From contig KL662191.1 in the NCBI GenBank assembly GCA_000733415.1, positions 884,667 to 903,451 on the forward strand: a stretch of DNA of 18,785 nt. Direction: 5' to 3'. The number at the start of each line of letters is the position of its first letter. Positions within the stretch are counted from its first letter, which is position 1. This DNA comes from [Leptolyngbya] sp. JSC-1. Its GTDB lineage: Bacteria > Cyanobacteriota > Cyanobacteriia > Elainellales > Elainellaceae. The notes below the pieces were generated by a model, which saw only the letters and a program-made list of their open reading frames with translations, made no database searches and was not told the origin of the DNA. Both the position numbers and the translations under genes were made by a program. Positions 6,695 to 15,700 of this stretch are shown here, piece by piece.

Positions 6695-8044
6695 TCATAA
6701 GCGATCGCTAAAATACTGCCGATACAGTTCACAGCGCAGCCGCACCTGGCTCCCCTGAAGCTGGATCAACCCCATCCGATGTAGCTGAAAAATTTCCACA
6801 GCGGTCAGATTGGGCGGCGTTTCGGTCGCGGACTGCCGTGCTAATTGCCCAACCACAGAGGCGATCTGGGGCTGTTGCTGGAGGACCAGCAGATGGCGGC
6901 GCAGATGGTTGCTATACAGACCGGCTTCCGTCAGAGCCAGCCGCAGAAACGCCTCTAAAGGCAACTGTTCGGAAGCCATGTGGTAGAGCGCGATGTGGGT
7001 CAAATAGGGATGCCCGCCCACGAGGTTCATCAGTTGCTCGACCTGCGCGGTTTGCCAAGCCAAGCCGTAGCAATGGGCCAGGGTGCTAATCTGGGCAGCG
7101 TTGAACTCAGGCAGCTCAATCGGCAGGCCCACGTTAAACGGCGATTGGTTGATGTTGAGTGGAATGTAGCCTTCTGTGGAATGGGCCAGAACTAAGCGCA
7201 GCTTTTGCCAAAGCTCATTGTTTTTGGCATCCTCATGCCAGCCGCGCAGCAGCGCAAAAAAGTTATCAGCGATTTCCGGATATTGAAACACCTCATCGAC
7301 TTCATCCAGCGCCAACACCAGGGGTTGCTCTAGCTGCGGTAACAGGTAGCCTTCAAAATAATCCTTGCAGCTCGTTTTACTGCCAAAGATGTCATGCCAA
7401 TAGTCTGCTAACTGCAACGGCAGCTCCAGCCCGCGCGTCACCCGCGCACAAAACCACTGCAAAAACCGATCCAGGTCTTGAAATATTTTGCTATCAACAA
7501 ATTGCAAATCTAGCATAATCGTCCGCATCCCCTGCTGTTGGGCATGGTGCAGCATCCGCGCCAGTAGAGAGGTTTTACCCATCTGGCGGGGGGCTTTGAT
7601 ACGCAGCAGCGCGCCCGGCTGCAACAGCGTTTGATAGCAGCGGTCTTCAATCGGAGGGCGCTGAATATAAAACCGTGACCCAACTCGCACCTGCCCTTCC
7701 GGGAACTCCCAGTCAGAGGTTACTAGAGCAGGATCAGCATCGGGTAGAAATGATGCGGCGTTCCAACGTTCTAAGGCAGAGCGAAGGTTTTTTTTGCTCA
7801 CGGGTTCTCCTAATAGCTGCGAGAGGAGTTCCCAAAGTTCTGCCCCAACCGTTTTGATATGGGCATCGGAGCAGTGACAGGATGCAGCAATGTCTTGATA
7901 TTTCTGGCCCAGCCAGGTTCCACAAAACACAGCAGATTGCAGCGTGTTTAACTGCTTGCCAGTTTTGGCAAAGATTAACCGATTAAGAGCATCAAGCGCC
8001 GCTGTTGCATCCATTCCTGATTGACGTTGAACACGACTTAGCAC
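6695..8044 (-). CDS. vMAP-type HTH plus AAA-like (AAA_35) ATPase, up to 449 aa
   Basis: Residues 11-95 (MDATAALDALNRLIF through the IAASCHCSDAHIKTVGAELW helix-turn-helix) match the N-terminal HTH domain of vWA-MoxR-associated proteins (vMAP). Residues 120-390 are an AAA_35 domain: P-loop APRQMGKTSL (151-160), Walker B PLVLALDEVDEV (241-252), and GGHPYLTH (343-350). The C-terminus looks like a winged helix (FQLHRMGLIQLQGSQVRLR). There is no transmembrane segment, so it is probably cytoplasmic. The first possible start is GTG at 8044. ATG at 8014 (residue 11) fits the domain boundary at least as well, though its AGGA is very close. vMAP proteins belong to NTP-dependent conflict or signalling systems in multicellular-type bacteria, but no vWA or MoxR partner is visible here. 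The next gene downstream has the same ATPase domain. Confidence 0.88.
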   Translation of the reverse strand: MLSRVQRQSGMDATAALDALNRLIFAKTGKQLNTLQSAVFCGTWLGQKYQDIAASCHCSDAHIKTVGAELWELLSQLLGEPVSKKNLRSALERWNAASFLPDADPALVTSDWEFPEGQVRVGSRFYIQRPPIEDRCYQTLLQPGALLRIKAPRQMGKTSLLARMLHHAQQQGMRTIMLDLQFVDSKIFQDLDRFLQWFCARVTRGLELPLQLADYWHDIFGSKTSCKDYFEGYLLPQLEQPLVLALDEVDEVFQYPEIADNFFALLRGWHEDAKNNELWQKLRLVLAHSTEGYIPLNINQSPFNVGLPIELPEFNAAQISTLAHCYGLAWQTAQVEQLMNLVGGHPYLTHIALYHMASEQLPLEAFLRLALTEAGLYSNHLRRHLLVLQQQPQIASVVGQLARQSATETPPNLTAVEIFQLHRMGLIQLQGSQVRLRCELYRQYFSDRL

Positions 8045-8137
8045 GATCTAAGCACAATTCTCGACCAGTTCAAACAGTTCCTGTACCGTTAGGCCGACGC
8101 CTACTCAGATCTACGGTTCCTGGCTCGACAAAGCAAA

Positions 8138-8200
8138 TAATTTGATTAAATTACTCCAACAGATAACTCATGGACAGTAGTGTTAATCAATTGTTGATTA
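8138..8200. promoter_or_regulatory. AT-rich inverted repeats in the likely promoter region of the vMAP-AAA gene
   Basis: TAATTT (8138-8143) pairs with AAATTA (8148-8153), and TAATCAA (8184-8190) pairs with TTGATTA (8194-8200). The octamer TTGATTAA or its complement is present at 8142-8149 and 8183-8190. Both palindromes lie about 95 to 155 bases upstream of the GTG at 8044. This would suit an operator, but no promoter core is clear and no regulator is known. Confidence 0.3.
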
Positions 8201-8311
8201 GATTTGTTACATGTGGCGAAAATCAGAAAAGAATAAAAATGAAATTGATAAATAGCCCTATTGCAACAGCAGGTCAGAGGCCGGACAGAATTGCTACCAG
8301 ATTTGCAAAAA

Positions 8312-9235
8312 TCACGGTGAGTTTGCCGTCAGGCTGCCATTGTTGGAAATGTCGCCGCCACCGAAGCGTGCCGAGTTGCCGCTGAAGGTGCAGAACTGTA
8401 CGGTCAAGTTGCCATTGTTGAAAATGCCGCCGCCATCAGTGCCAGTAGCTTGACCATTAGCGATCGTCAGTCCCGATAAAAGCACTGTGCCGCTGCTGGC
8501 GTTGAACACCCGACTGGCGTTGTTGCCGCTGATGGTCAAGAACGGTGCTCCATTGCCGTAGATGTTGAGGTCGCTGTTGATGCCCAACTCACCTCTTGTG
8601 AGGGTGATGGCACCGTTGACACTGAAGAAAATATTGTCGGTACCAGCTTGAGTACTGGTCTCGATAATTGCTTCGCGTAGGGTGAGGACGCCATCGGTGG
8701 CATCGACCACATCACTGGTGCTGATGACAAAGAAGTTAGCCAGCATGCCCTGATAAGCCGTATCGGCAATGGCCGCCGTATCGATGCTGCCGGTCTGGTA
8801 TTCGAGTATCCAGTTACCCCCATGCCGTTAGGTCATCGGAAGCCGCGACATCTGACCTGTGCGGTGGGCCAACTCATTCACGAATCCTTTTCCTAATTCG
8901 TTCTCAGCCACATTACAGCCATAGAGCAGAATGTCGGCATCAGCCGTGAGCGAACTTGACCAGAGTTTGAGGTCAGCTTTGCACTCACTCAAGTCAGCGA
9001 TCGTTTCTCCTCCTAATTGCAACGCGCCACTGCTACCATGCGAGACCAGATGAACGGCACTAACATCGATACGATTGGCCAAAACTTGCGTGATTTGTTC
9101 AATCGCATCTTGAGAAGCATCGAGCAGATGCACGTCGGTACCGGCTTTGAACTGAGCGATTAGAGAACTAGAGTCGGCAACGCCAGCATCGACAAACGCT
9201 ATCTCGGTTGGACTCAAACTCTGGAGATTTGACAT
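8312..9235 (-). pseudogene. DUF4347/beta-helix protein, second copy, broken by three one-base deletions and C-terminally short
   Basis: The start is ATG 9235 (MSNLQSLSPTEIAFVDAGVA), preceded by AGAGG as in the paralogues; an ATG-initiated extension to 9265 is possible but not shared with them. The DUF4347 domain is intact to ILLYGCNVAENELGKGF, including HLVSHG. One-base deletions near 8855, 8826 and 8819, relative to TGADVAASDDLTGMGGNW, put a TAA at 8828-8830. Together they remove three bases, so the original frame returns and continues as ILEYQTGS, then DATDGVLTLREAI (CSLREA-like) and SGNNASRVFNASSGTVLLSG. The beta-helix part has fewer than two GGGI units and stops at 8312, against about nine in the copy at 16785-18404. 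A short DUF4347-only protein (8828-9235) could still be made. The deletions lie in short G runs, so assembly error must be excluded. Confidence 0.8.
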
Positions 9236-9486
9236 AGAAACCTCTGGAGTAATTGAAAGGGTCATTCAGGGGCACACAAACAGCCCAATACCCCAGCTTC
9301 CTCAAGAAGCCAGGGAGGAATGTTATCAGTCACTGCTGCTACCACTGCCAGCCGAATTGCCACCCCAAAGCTGGGCAGCTACTAGATGCTGAGGTCACTG
9401 CAATAACTTGAAGAGGAAATAGAAACAATCCTTTGCTGCCACGGCTATTGCTATTGTTGACTTAGTTAGCTACTAGAGATAAATGA

Positions 9487-9726
9487 TCAGGTGTAGTCAA
9501 GCATTAGTTCTCCTCGCTCTACCTTGTCACGCAGTAATGTTCTCACCAGTTCTAATTCTGCAACCGTAATTTTGCCATTGGCTCTTATGGCTGCTGAGAT
9601 TTGATCGCGCTCTGCTCGGGTAATCACTCCGTCTGCGGCGGCTCGTTCTACGATAGTTTTCAATTTTTCAAGTTCTTGCTGCTCTGAAGCGCTTAATTCT
9701 TGTTGATTGGGGCGCGAGATTTCCAT
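9487..9726 (-). CDS. Small helical protein of unknown function, 79 aa
   Basis: I chose ATG 9726 (MEISRPNQQELSASEQQELE) because GGGAG lies eight bases upstream. The longer GTG start at 9816 has no ribosome site and adds an unlike-looking leader. The protein is soluble and rich in Glu, Gln and Ala. Two helix-loop-helix units are visible, around AAADGVITRAERDQI and RANGKITVAELELV. Each has a D/N-G-x-I-T turn followed by an acidic helix, which recalls degenerate EF-hand or TerB-like helical pairs. Calcium ligands are incomplete, so metal binding is not claimed. Similar short proteins occur in cyanobacteria as hypotheticals. It is single on its strand, upstream of the DUF4347 copy. Confidence 0.65.
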   Translation of the reverse strand: MEISRPNQQELSASEQQELEKLKTIVERAAADGVITRAERDQISAAIRANGKITVAELELVRTLLRDKVERGELMLDYT

Positions 9727-10199
9727 AGCGATTGCTCCCGATTTTTCTACATGAACGTCAATGTAGAGGTGGTCATACGGGTAGGAGAAGTGCGAAGTCA
9801 AACGCTGAATTAACACAAAATTCTGAACAGACCCAAAGATGCAACAGTTAAAAAAATCTAAACGTTCACTTTTGTTTTCTTGTCCTCACGATCTCAACCC
9901 CTCTGTGCTGATATTATCTTCATTACTTGTTGTTTTTTGATAGTCTATGCCACATTTTATTAATTCTTAAGTATCGCTACAGCACTGATTCCGAGTTCTG
10001 TCAATCTGATTTTCTCAATGTATACCCATTATTGAGACCACTTATTGAGAGTGCTCTGTTGAGAGTGCTTGATTGAAAGTACTCGGCTCTGCCACCGCTT
10101 CACGCCCTACACTGAGGGCCGCGCCCTTTCTGCTCATTGGCTTCAAGGGCTTCAACTCTTTCTATTCTCATTTGCGATCAGGCTTAACCCATTGATGCT
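9727..10199. other. Intergenic region between divergent genes
   Basis: No gene is seen. The stretch should carry the promoters of the small protein (minus) and the channel (plus). Visible elements are four imperfect repeats at 10029-10083 (listed separately), a small hairpin AGGGC-CGC-GCCCT at 10115-10127 followed by TT, and GGCTTCAA repeated twice around 10134-10151. No convincing sigma-70 promoter could be picked. Confidence 0.4.
10029..10083 (+). repeat. Four imperfect 13-14 base tandem repeats upstream of the channel gene
   Basis: The units are TTATTGAGACCACT, TATTGAGAGTGCT, CTGTTGAGAGTGCT and TGATTGAAAGTACT, sharing the core ATTGAGAGT-CT. They end about 115 bases before the channel start. 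Regular spacing near one helical turn and a half could array protein sites on the DNA. Simple duplication is the alternative. Confidence 0.55.
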
Positions 10200-10856
10200 A
10201 TGCAATTTCATGACCTGATTCGAGCCGCGGAAAATAAGTATAATCGCCTCCTAACCCTCTTGATTCTGGTCTATCTTATGTCCCCATTTCTGGTAGAGCA
10301 GTCCATCGGAGCCGTGATTGTTCTTCTCGTATTTCTAGGGGGCGTGGTTATCGTTATCCACCAAATTCAGCACAGTCAATGGGCACTCAGGATGCACATC
10401 GGTTTAGTATTCCTGGCTCTGCTGCTGAGAATATGTAGCGATTTGTTTGCTCACTTGCCGAATGACCGTCGCTTATTGGTAAGTTCTAGCACTGCTATTT
10501 TCTTGGCATTTCTCGCGTTATCTGTTTATTTAATTCTGCGAGAATTAGCGATTGTTGAACAGGTAACGACTGACATTATTAAAGGAGGCATCTGCGTTTA
10601 CTTTTTACTGGGGTTTTTGTGGGCTGCCCTGTATGAGATTGTTTACAGTTTCGACGCCAGTTCCTTCACTGCTGAATCTACACCCCTCACCAGAGCCGAT
10701 CTGACCCACTTCAGCTTTACCACCCTAACCACCGTTGGCTACGGAGACATCTCTCCTGCTAGCAGGGTTGCCAGAGTCTTAGCCAATTTGGAAGGAATGG
10801 TAGGTGTGATCTATCCAGCGGTGTTTATTGCTCGATTAGTGGGCCTCTATAGATAA
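10200..10856 (+). CDS. Six-TM potassium channel (Ion_trans_2 pore), 218 aa
   Basis: The pore carries the canonical K+ selectivity filter TTLTTVGYGDISP (residues 174-186) between two hydrophobic helices (about 127-149 and 193-216). Four further hydrophobic segments precede it (about 18-33, 35-54, 63-82, 92-113), giving six membrane passes. The fourth segment lacks the regular arginine ladder of voltage sensors, so voltage gating is unlikely. The protein ends two residues after the last helix (RLVGLYR), with no RCK/TrkA-N or cyclic-nucleotide domain. It probably works as a tetramer in the cytoplasmic or thylakoid membrane and may help K+ uptake or set membrane potential. It is a single-gene unit followed by a likely terminator. 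No clear Shine-Dalgarno precedes ATG 10200, but the following residues fit a natural N-terminus. Confidence 0.9.
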   Translation: MQFHDLIRAAENKYNRLLTLLILVYLMSPFLVEQSIGAVIVLLVFLGGVVIVIHQIQHSQWALRMHIGLVFLALLLRICSDLFAHLPNDRRLLVSSSTAIFLAFLALSVYLILRELAIVEQVTTDIIKGGICVYFLLGFLWAALYEIVYSFDASSFTAESTPLTRADLTHFSFTTLTTVGYGDISPASRVARVLANLEGMVGVIYPAVFIARLVGLYR

Positions 10857-10943
10857 ATAGATAAACTGAACATATAGCGTTTTTCACTCATGTGAGGTGT
10901 AGGGGGCTTGGGGCCTCGGTTCTAGGGTATTCTGCCGCGAGCG

Positions 10944-10992
10944 AAACGGCCTCCAAAGAGGTCGAACGCTTTGATCGATCTTGCCGTTTTTT
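10944..10992 (+). terminator. Possible Rho-independent terminator of the channel gene
   Basis: AAACGGC (10944-10950) pairs with GCCGTTT (10983-10989), followed by more Ts to 10992. A small CCTC-CAAA-GAGG hairpin lies inside the loop. It begins about 90 bases after the stop at 10856. The long interrupted loop makes it weaker than a classic terminator. Confidence 0.4.
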
Positions 10993-11227
10993 GATAGCGT
11001 TGGAATTTGTCAAGTTTTATGATTTCGTTCTGATTTAACAAATTTGAGCAAATTAAATTTTATGTTGCTACCATTGGGACGATTGCCAGGATGCGAAAAT
11101 ATAAATGAGTTATATTGAGGACTACTTAACTAATGATGCTCTTAGAGGGTTAGCGTAAAGGTTGAGCTGAATAACATAGGCTTGTTCAGAGATCTGATAG
11201 TGATTTGGTTAATAATCTAAAGTAGCC

Positions 11228-11255
11228 TAATTAGTGATCTGTAATTAGTGATCTG
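11228..11255. promoter_or_regulatory. 14-bp perfect tandem repeat, candidate operator of the efflux operon
   Basis: TAATTAGTGATCTG is repeated exactly and without gap (11228-11241, 11242-11255). The related GATCTGATAG occurs at 11193-11202 and again at 11250-11259 overlapping the second unit. The sites are about 260 to 320 bases upstream of the adaptor start. No regulator gene is adjacent, so the binding protein, if any, is unknown. Confidence 0.4.
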
Positions 11256-11400
11256 ATAGATTTAGGCTCTTCCATATAGAATTTTCTATATTACGCGATG
11301 TGCAACTAAACCTACTGTGACACAAGCTGGTTAGCAGCTTTCGGTTCAGCCGACTGTTCAAATGCCACAGACCCCGCACCTGTCTTAAAGTTTTATAAAA

Positions 11401-11414
11401 ACTGTTTAGACAGT
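11401..11414. promoter_or_regulatory. Short palindrome ACTGT-TTAG-ACAGT before the efflux operon
   Basis: A perfect 5-bp inverted repeat with a 4-base spacer lies about 100 bases upstream of ATG 11513, just after TTTTATAAAA. It is a plausible operator or 5' leader hairpin. It is short enough to occur by chance. Confidence 0.3.
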
Positions 11415-11512
11415 GGGGTATACCTTATTCGATGGCTACCTTGGTATCGTTTTGGTTTAGTCATCTTTGTTGTAAAGTGAGCTGCTACGGTCTTTGTCAG
11501 GATTGCGAAGCA

Positions 11513-12760
11513 ATGATTACAAGATTGAGTGAACATTTTCCTAAGCATCTCTTGAGTACGGTGTTGCTGTCTGTGTCAATCGTAGGGGGATGTAGCCAAC
11601 CGGATTCGTCTCAGCAGGCCAGCGCCCCCACGGCTATCCCTGTGCAATGGCAAAAGATTGAACCAGGACGAGTGCAAGAGATGTCTGAATTCGTCGGTAC
11701 GCTGCAAGCGGCTGAGATTGTTGAAGTGCGACCAGAAGTTCAGGGGCAAATTCAGGACATTTTAGTACAACCGGGCGATCGAGTCGGGCGAGGTACCCCG
11801 ATTATGACGCTGAGACCCGATCAAACTATGCCCCAATTGCAAGGCGCTACGGCGGCCCTTCAAAGCGCCAGAGCATCCCGAGAGACGGCGGTTCGGCAAC
11901 GAAAAGTGGCCTTAGCCCAGGTGGCAACGGCGGAATCGGATGTGGCGCTAGCGCTAACCAACTATGAGCGGGCAACGTATCTGGTCGGGCAGGGCGCGAT
12001 TGGGGCGTATCAGTTTGATCAGGCCGAAAATAACCTAGAAGCTGCCCGGAATCGGCTCACAACCGCCCGAGAGCAGCTGCGAGTTGCAGAGGTGCAAATT
12101 GCCCAATCGGACAGCCGGGTTAAGGAGACTCAAGCTCAGGTAGATGCCGCCCGGGTCAGCGTTGGCTTCCGGCAAATTCGGTCGCCGATAGCGGGCATTG
12201 TCGGGGATATTTCGGTGAAAGCAGGGGATGTGGTGACGACCGGGCAAACCATCACCACCATTACCCAGAACGCCGCCCTCGATCTGCGGCTCTCAGTCCC
12301 TGCCAACCGGTTGCGGGATTTGCGAGCGGGCTTACCTGTGGAACTCCTTGATCCCACCAGCAAACAGAAAATTGCCACCGGCACCATTGACTTCGTCTCG
12401 CCCAATGTCAACACTCAGGCGCAGTCTGTCCTAGTGAAAGCCCGCTTCTCGAACCAAGATGGAGAGCTGAGAAATGGTCAGTTTGTGCGAGCGAGGGTGA
12501 TCTGGGCGCAGAATCCTGGGATCCTGGTGCCAATGACGGCAGTGACGCGCACTGGGGCACAGGGCTTTGTCTATGTGATCACCACATCGGAGGACGGCAC
12601 CGAGTCAGTTCAACCGATTGTGGAACAGCGTCCCGTGGAGTTGGGACCCCTGCAAGGCGATCAGTATGAAGTCCTCAACGGCATTGAAGCCGGCGAACAA
12701 ATCGCGATTTCGAATATTCTCCGGTTGAGAAACGGTGCCCCGGTTCAGCCCCAATCGTAG
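11513..12760 (+). CDS. RND efflux periplasmic adaptor (membrane fusion protein), lipoprotein, 415 aa
   Basis: ATG 11513 gives an N-terminus MITRLSEHFPKHLLSTVLLS ending in a lipobox IVGGC with Cys27, so this start is preferred to ATG 11432 (same frame, 27 residues longer, no signal logic). AGGA lies about ten bases upstream. The layout is that of AcrA/HlyD-type adaptors. A lipoyl-like half (EVRPEVQGQIQDILVQPGDR, 71-90) is followed by an alpha-helical hairpin of about 100 residues (105-212) with heptad-like Ala/Gln/Glu content. The second lipoyl half (IRSPIAGIVGDISVKAGDVV, 222-241), a beta-barrel and the membrane-proximal domain complete it. It should link the inner-membrane pump encoded just downstream to an outer-membrane TolC-like channel, which is not in this window. 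The substrate cannot be deduced. Confidence 0.92.
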   Translation: MITRLSEHFPKHLLSTVLLSVSIVGGCSQPDSSQQASAPTAIPVQWQKIEPGRVQEMSEFVGTLQAAEIVEVRPEVQGQIQDILVQPGDRVGRGTPIMTLRPDQTMPQLQGATAALQSARASRETAVRQRKVALAQVATAESDVALALTNYERATYLVGQGAIGAYQFDQAENNLEAARNRLTTAREQLRVAEVQIAQSDSRVKETQAQVDAARVSVGFRQIRSPIAGIVGDISVKAGDVVTTGQTITTITQNAALDLRLSVPANRLRDLRAGLPVELLDPTSKQKIATGTIDFVSPNVNTQAQSVLVKARFSNQDGELRNGQFVRARVIWAQNPGILVPMTAVTRTGAQGFVYVITTSEDGTESVQPIVEQRPVELGPLQGDQYEVLNGIEAGEQIAISNILRLRNGAPVQPQS

Positions 12761-12763
12761 GAG
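12759..12763 (+). promoter_or_regulatory. Shine-Dalgarno of the RND permease overlapping the adaptor stop codon
   Basis: AGGAG begins inside the TAG stop (12758-12760) of the adaptor gene and lies nine bases before ATG 12773. This indicates translational coupling of adaptor and pump. Confidence 0.75.
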
Positions 12764-12772
12764 CAATCCCGC

Positions 12773-15700
12773 ATGGCTATTTTTTCGATTTCTGATGCGT
12801 TTATTCGGCGTCCAGTGTTGACAACGGTGACGACGATCATCATCTTGTTGGCGGGTGGCATTGCGATTCCGCTGCTGCCGGTTGTGAACTTGCCGGATAT
12901 TGCCCCAATTCAAATTCAGGTGACGAGTAACTTCACCGGGTCCGATGCCCGAACCGTAGAAGATACCGTGACGACGCCCGTGGAGCGGCAGATCAACGGG
13001 GTGGAGAACATGGAATACATCACCTCTACCAGCGGCAATTCGGGCGATAGCCGCATCCAGGTTTACTTTAGAACCGGCACCAGCAAAGACATCAACCAGG
13101 TCAACGTGCAGAATCGAGTCGGGCTGGCCCAACCGGCACTTCCCGAGGCGGTTCGGCAAACCGGGGTGACGGTCAAGGCCGCCTCCACGAGTGTGCTGTT
13201 GGTCTATGGCTTTAATGCCGAGAACAACGAGTACGATGATATCTTTATCTCGAACTATCTCGATTTGTATATCATTGATGCGCTGAGGCGGGTTCCTGGG
13301 GTGGGGGATCTGGTGACGCTGGGCGATCGCACCTATGCCATGCGTCTGTGGCTTGATCCCAATGAGATGGCGGCTAGAGGGCTAACTGCCAATGATGTGG
13401 TGCAGTCCCTGAGGTCGCACAATCTGCAAGTTGGCGGGGGAGCGATTGGCGGTGAACCAGCCATGGAGAATCAGCCGTTTAATATCCCGATTCGCATCCA
13501 GGGGCAACTACGGGACGAAACTGAGTTTGCTGATCTGGTACTGCGGACCCAGCCCGACGGTACCCTAACCAAAGTCAAAGATGTAGGCCGAGTGGAACTG
13601 GGTGCCCAGAACTATGCTACGAAGGGGCTGATCAACGGCAAGCCTGGAACCGGAATTGCCATCTATCAACTTCCCGGCAGTAACGCCCTGGCTGTCGGAC
13701 AGCAGGTGAAGGAAACCCTGGCCGAACTCGCCAAAGACTTTCCGCCCGGACTTCAGTATCAGCTTGTCTATGACACGACGGAATTTGTGGAAGCGTCGCA
13801 ACGAGAAGTCACGGTGACGCTGCTGCAAGCCATCGGCCTAGTGATTCTGATTCTGTTTATCTTTCTTCAGGACTGGCGTACCACGATTATTCCAGCCATT
13901 GCGATTCCGGTTGCCCTGATTGGGGCGATGGTATTCGCGCTGGCGTTCGGATTTTCCCTCAACAACCTGACAATGTTCGGGATTATTCTGGGCACCGGGG
14001 TGGTGGTCGATGACGCCATCGTGGTGGTGGAGTCGATTGCCGCCAATATCGATCGCGGCATGAAGCCCCGCGAAGCGGCGATGGCATCGATGAGTACCCT
14101 GGTCGGGGCAACCATTTCTACCTCGCTGGTCCTAATTGCCATTTTTCTTCCAGTTGCCATGTTTCCGGGCGCAACCGGGATCATGTATCGGCAGTTCGCC
14201 CTGATCATGGCTTTCTCGATCGTAGTGTCCACGTTTAATGCCCTGACCTTTACCCCAAGTATGTCGGCGCTGCTGCTGCGTCCTAAACAGGGGGAAGGGC
14301 AAGGTCCGCTGGCCTGGTTTTTCCGGCAGTTTAATCGGGGCTTTGGCTGGCTGCTTGAGCGCTACCGCCGCCTGATCGAGTTTCTGATCCAGATTAGATA
14401 CATTGTGATAGCGCTGTTTGTTATGGGCTTGGCGGCCACGGTGTTTATGTTCCGAACGGTGCCGACCGGCTTTATTCCCGAAGAAGATCAGGGTGTATTC
14501 CTGGGCATTATCCAGTCCCCCGAAGGGGTGGCGCGCAACTACACGGACCGGATCGCGCAGCAGGTCTATCAAACCTTTGCAGAGACGCCAGAAATTGAAT
14601 CGTCCCTGATTGTACCGGGATTTGGCTTGGAAGGCAGTGGACCGAATCAAGGCACGTTCTTTGCCAAGCTCAAGAACTGGTCGGAACGCCAAGAACCGGG
14701 ACAGACCGTTCAGGAGATTATTGGTCGCTTGAATCGCCAATTTGCCGCCATCCAAGACGCGGTGGTGGTGGTCTTCAACACGCCTGCGGTTCCCGGCTTT
14801 AGTGCCACGGGTGGATTTGAGTTCATTCTGCAAGATAGCTCGGGTGGGCGGTTGAGCTTCGAGGACTTTTTAGGAGCAGCTCAAGAAATTATTGCCAAAG
14901 CCAACCAAAACCCAGTTTTGAATGGTGTATTTACCCAATTCACGATCAATACGCCGCAACTCCAAGTGGAACTGGATCGAGAACAGCTGAATGCCCAAAA
15001 CGTGGATATTGGTGAAGCGCTGTCCACCGTCAGTACCTACATGGGCAGCCGCTATGTGAATGATTTTACCTTTGGGCAACGCAGCTATCGAGTGTTTGTG
15101 CAGGCAGATGCAGATTACCGCAGCAAACCCGAAGACTTGCAGCAAATCCAGGTCCGCTCTCGCGACGGCAACTTGGTGCGCCTCAGTAATGTCGCCACGG
15201 TAACTCCGATTACCGGACCCGCTTCGATTAACCGCTTCAACCTGTTCCGCTCGATCAAAATTCAGGGACAGCCCGCTCGCGGATACAGCTCCGGACAGGC
15301 GATTCAGGCGATGCAGGAAACGTTCAATCAGGCGGCAATTCCCGGACTGCGCTACGAATGGGCGGGGCTGACGCGGGAAGAAATTCGCTCAGGCGGACAG
15401 AGTTCTATCATCTTTGCTCTCGGCTTTGTGATGGTATTTCTGGTGCTGGCGGCGCAGTACGAAAACTACGTTGACCCGATTATCATTCTGCTGACAGTGC
15501 CACTGGCGCTGTTGGGAGCCTTGATCTTTGTCAGCCTGCGGGGACTGGTGAACGACCTGTATACCCAGGTAGCGCTGGTGATGCTGATTGGACTGGCTGC
15601 CAAGAACGCGATTCTGATTGTGGAGTTTGCCAACCAGGCCCGGGCTGAAGGGCTGTCGATTCCCAAAGCCGCTATAAAGGCCGCTTCAGAACGCTTTCGT

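Larger units (their letters stand above)
10993..11512. other. Long AT-rich leader/promoter region of the efflux operon
   Basis: No gene is recognised. The region is AT-rich and holds the 14-bp tandem repeat (11228-11255), a partial third copy near 11193, and the palindrome at 11401-11414. An open extension of the adaptor frame from ATG 11432 is judged non-coding because the lipoprotein signal starts at 11513. Confidence 0.45.

Noticed and set aside
11432..11512. 27-residue N-terminal extension of the efflux adaptor
   Set aside because: The lipoprotein signal begins naturally at ATG 11513 with AGGA upstream. The extension would bury the signal peptide.
12605..15145. Antisense open frames of 87 to 233 codons over the RND genes
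   Set aside because: Shadows of GC-rich efflux genes. The compositions (His/Arg/Asn-rich) are typical of antisense reading and no motif was seen.
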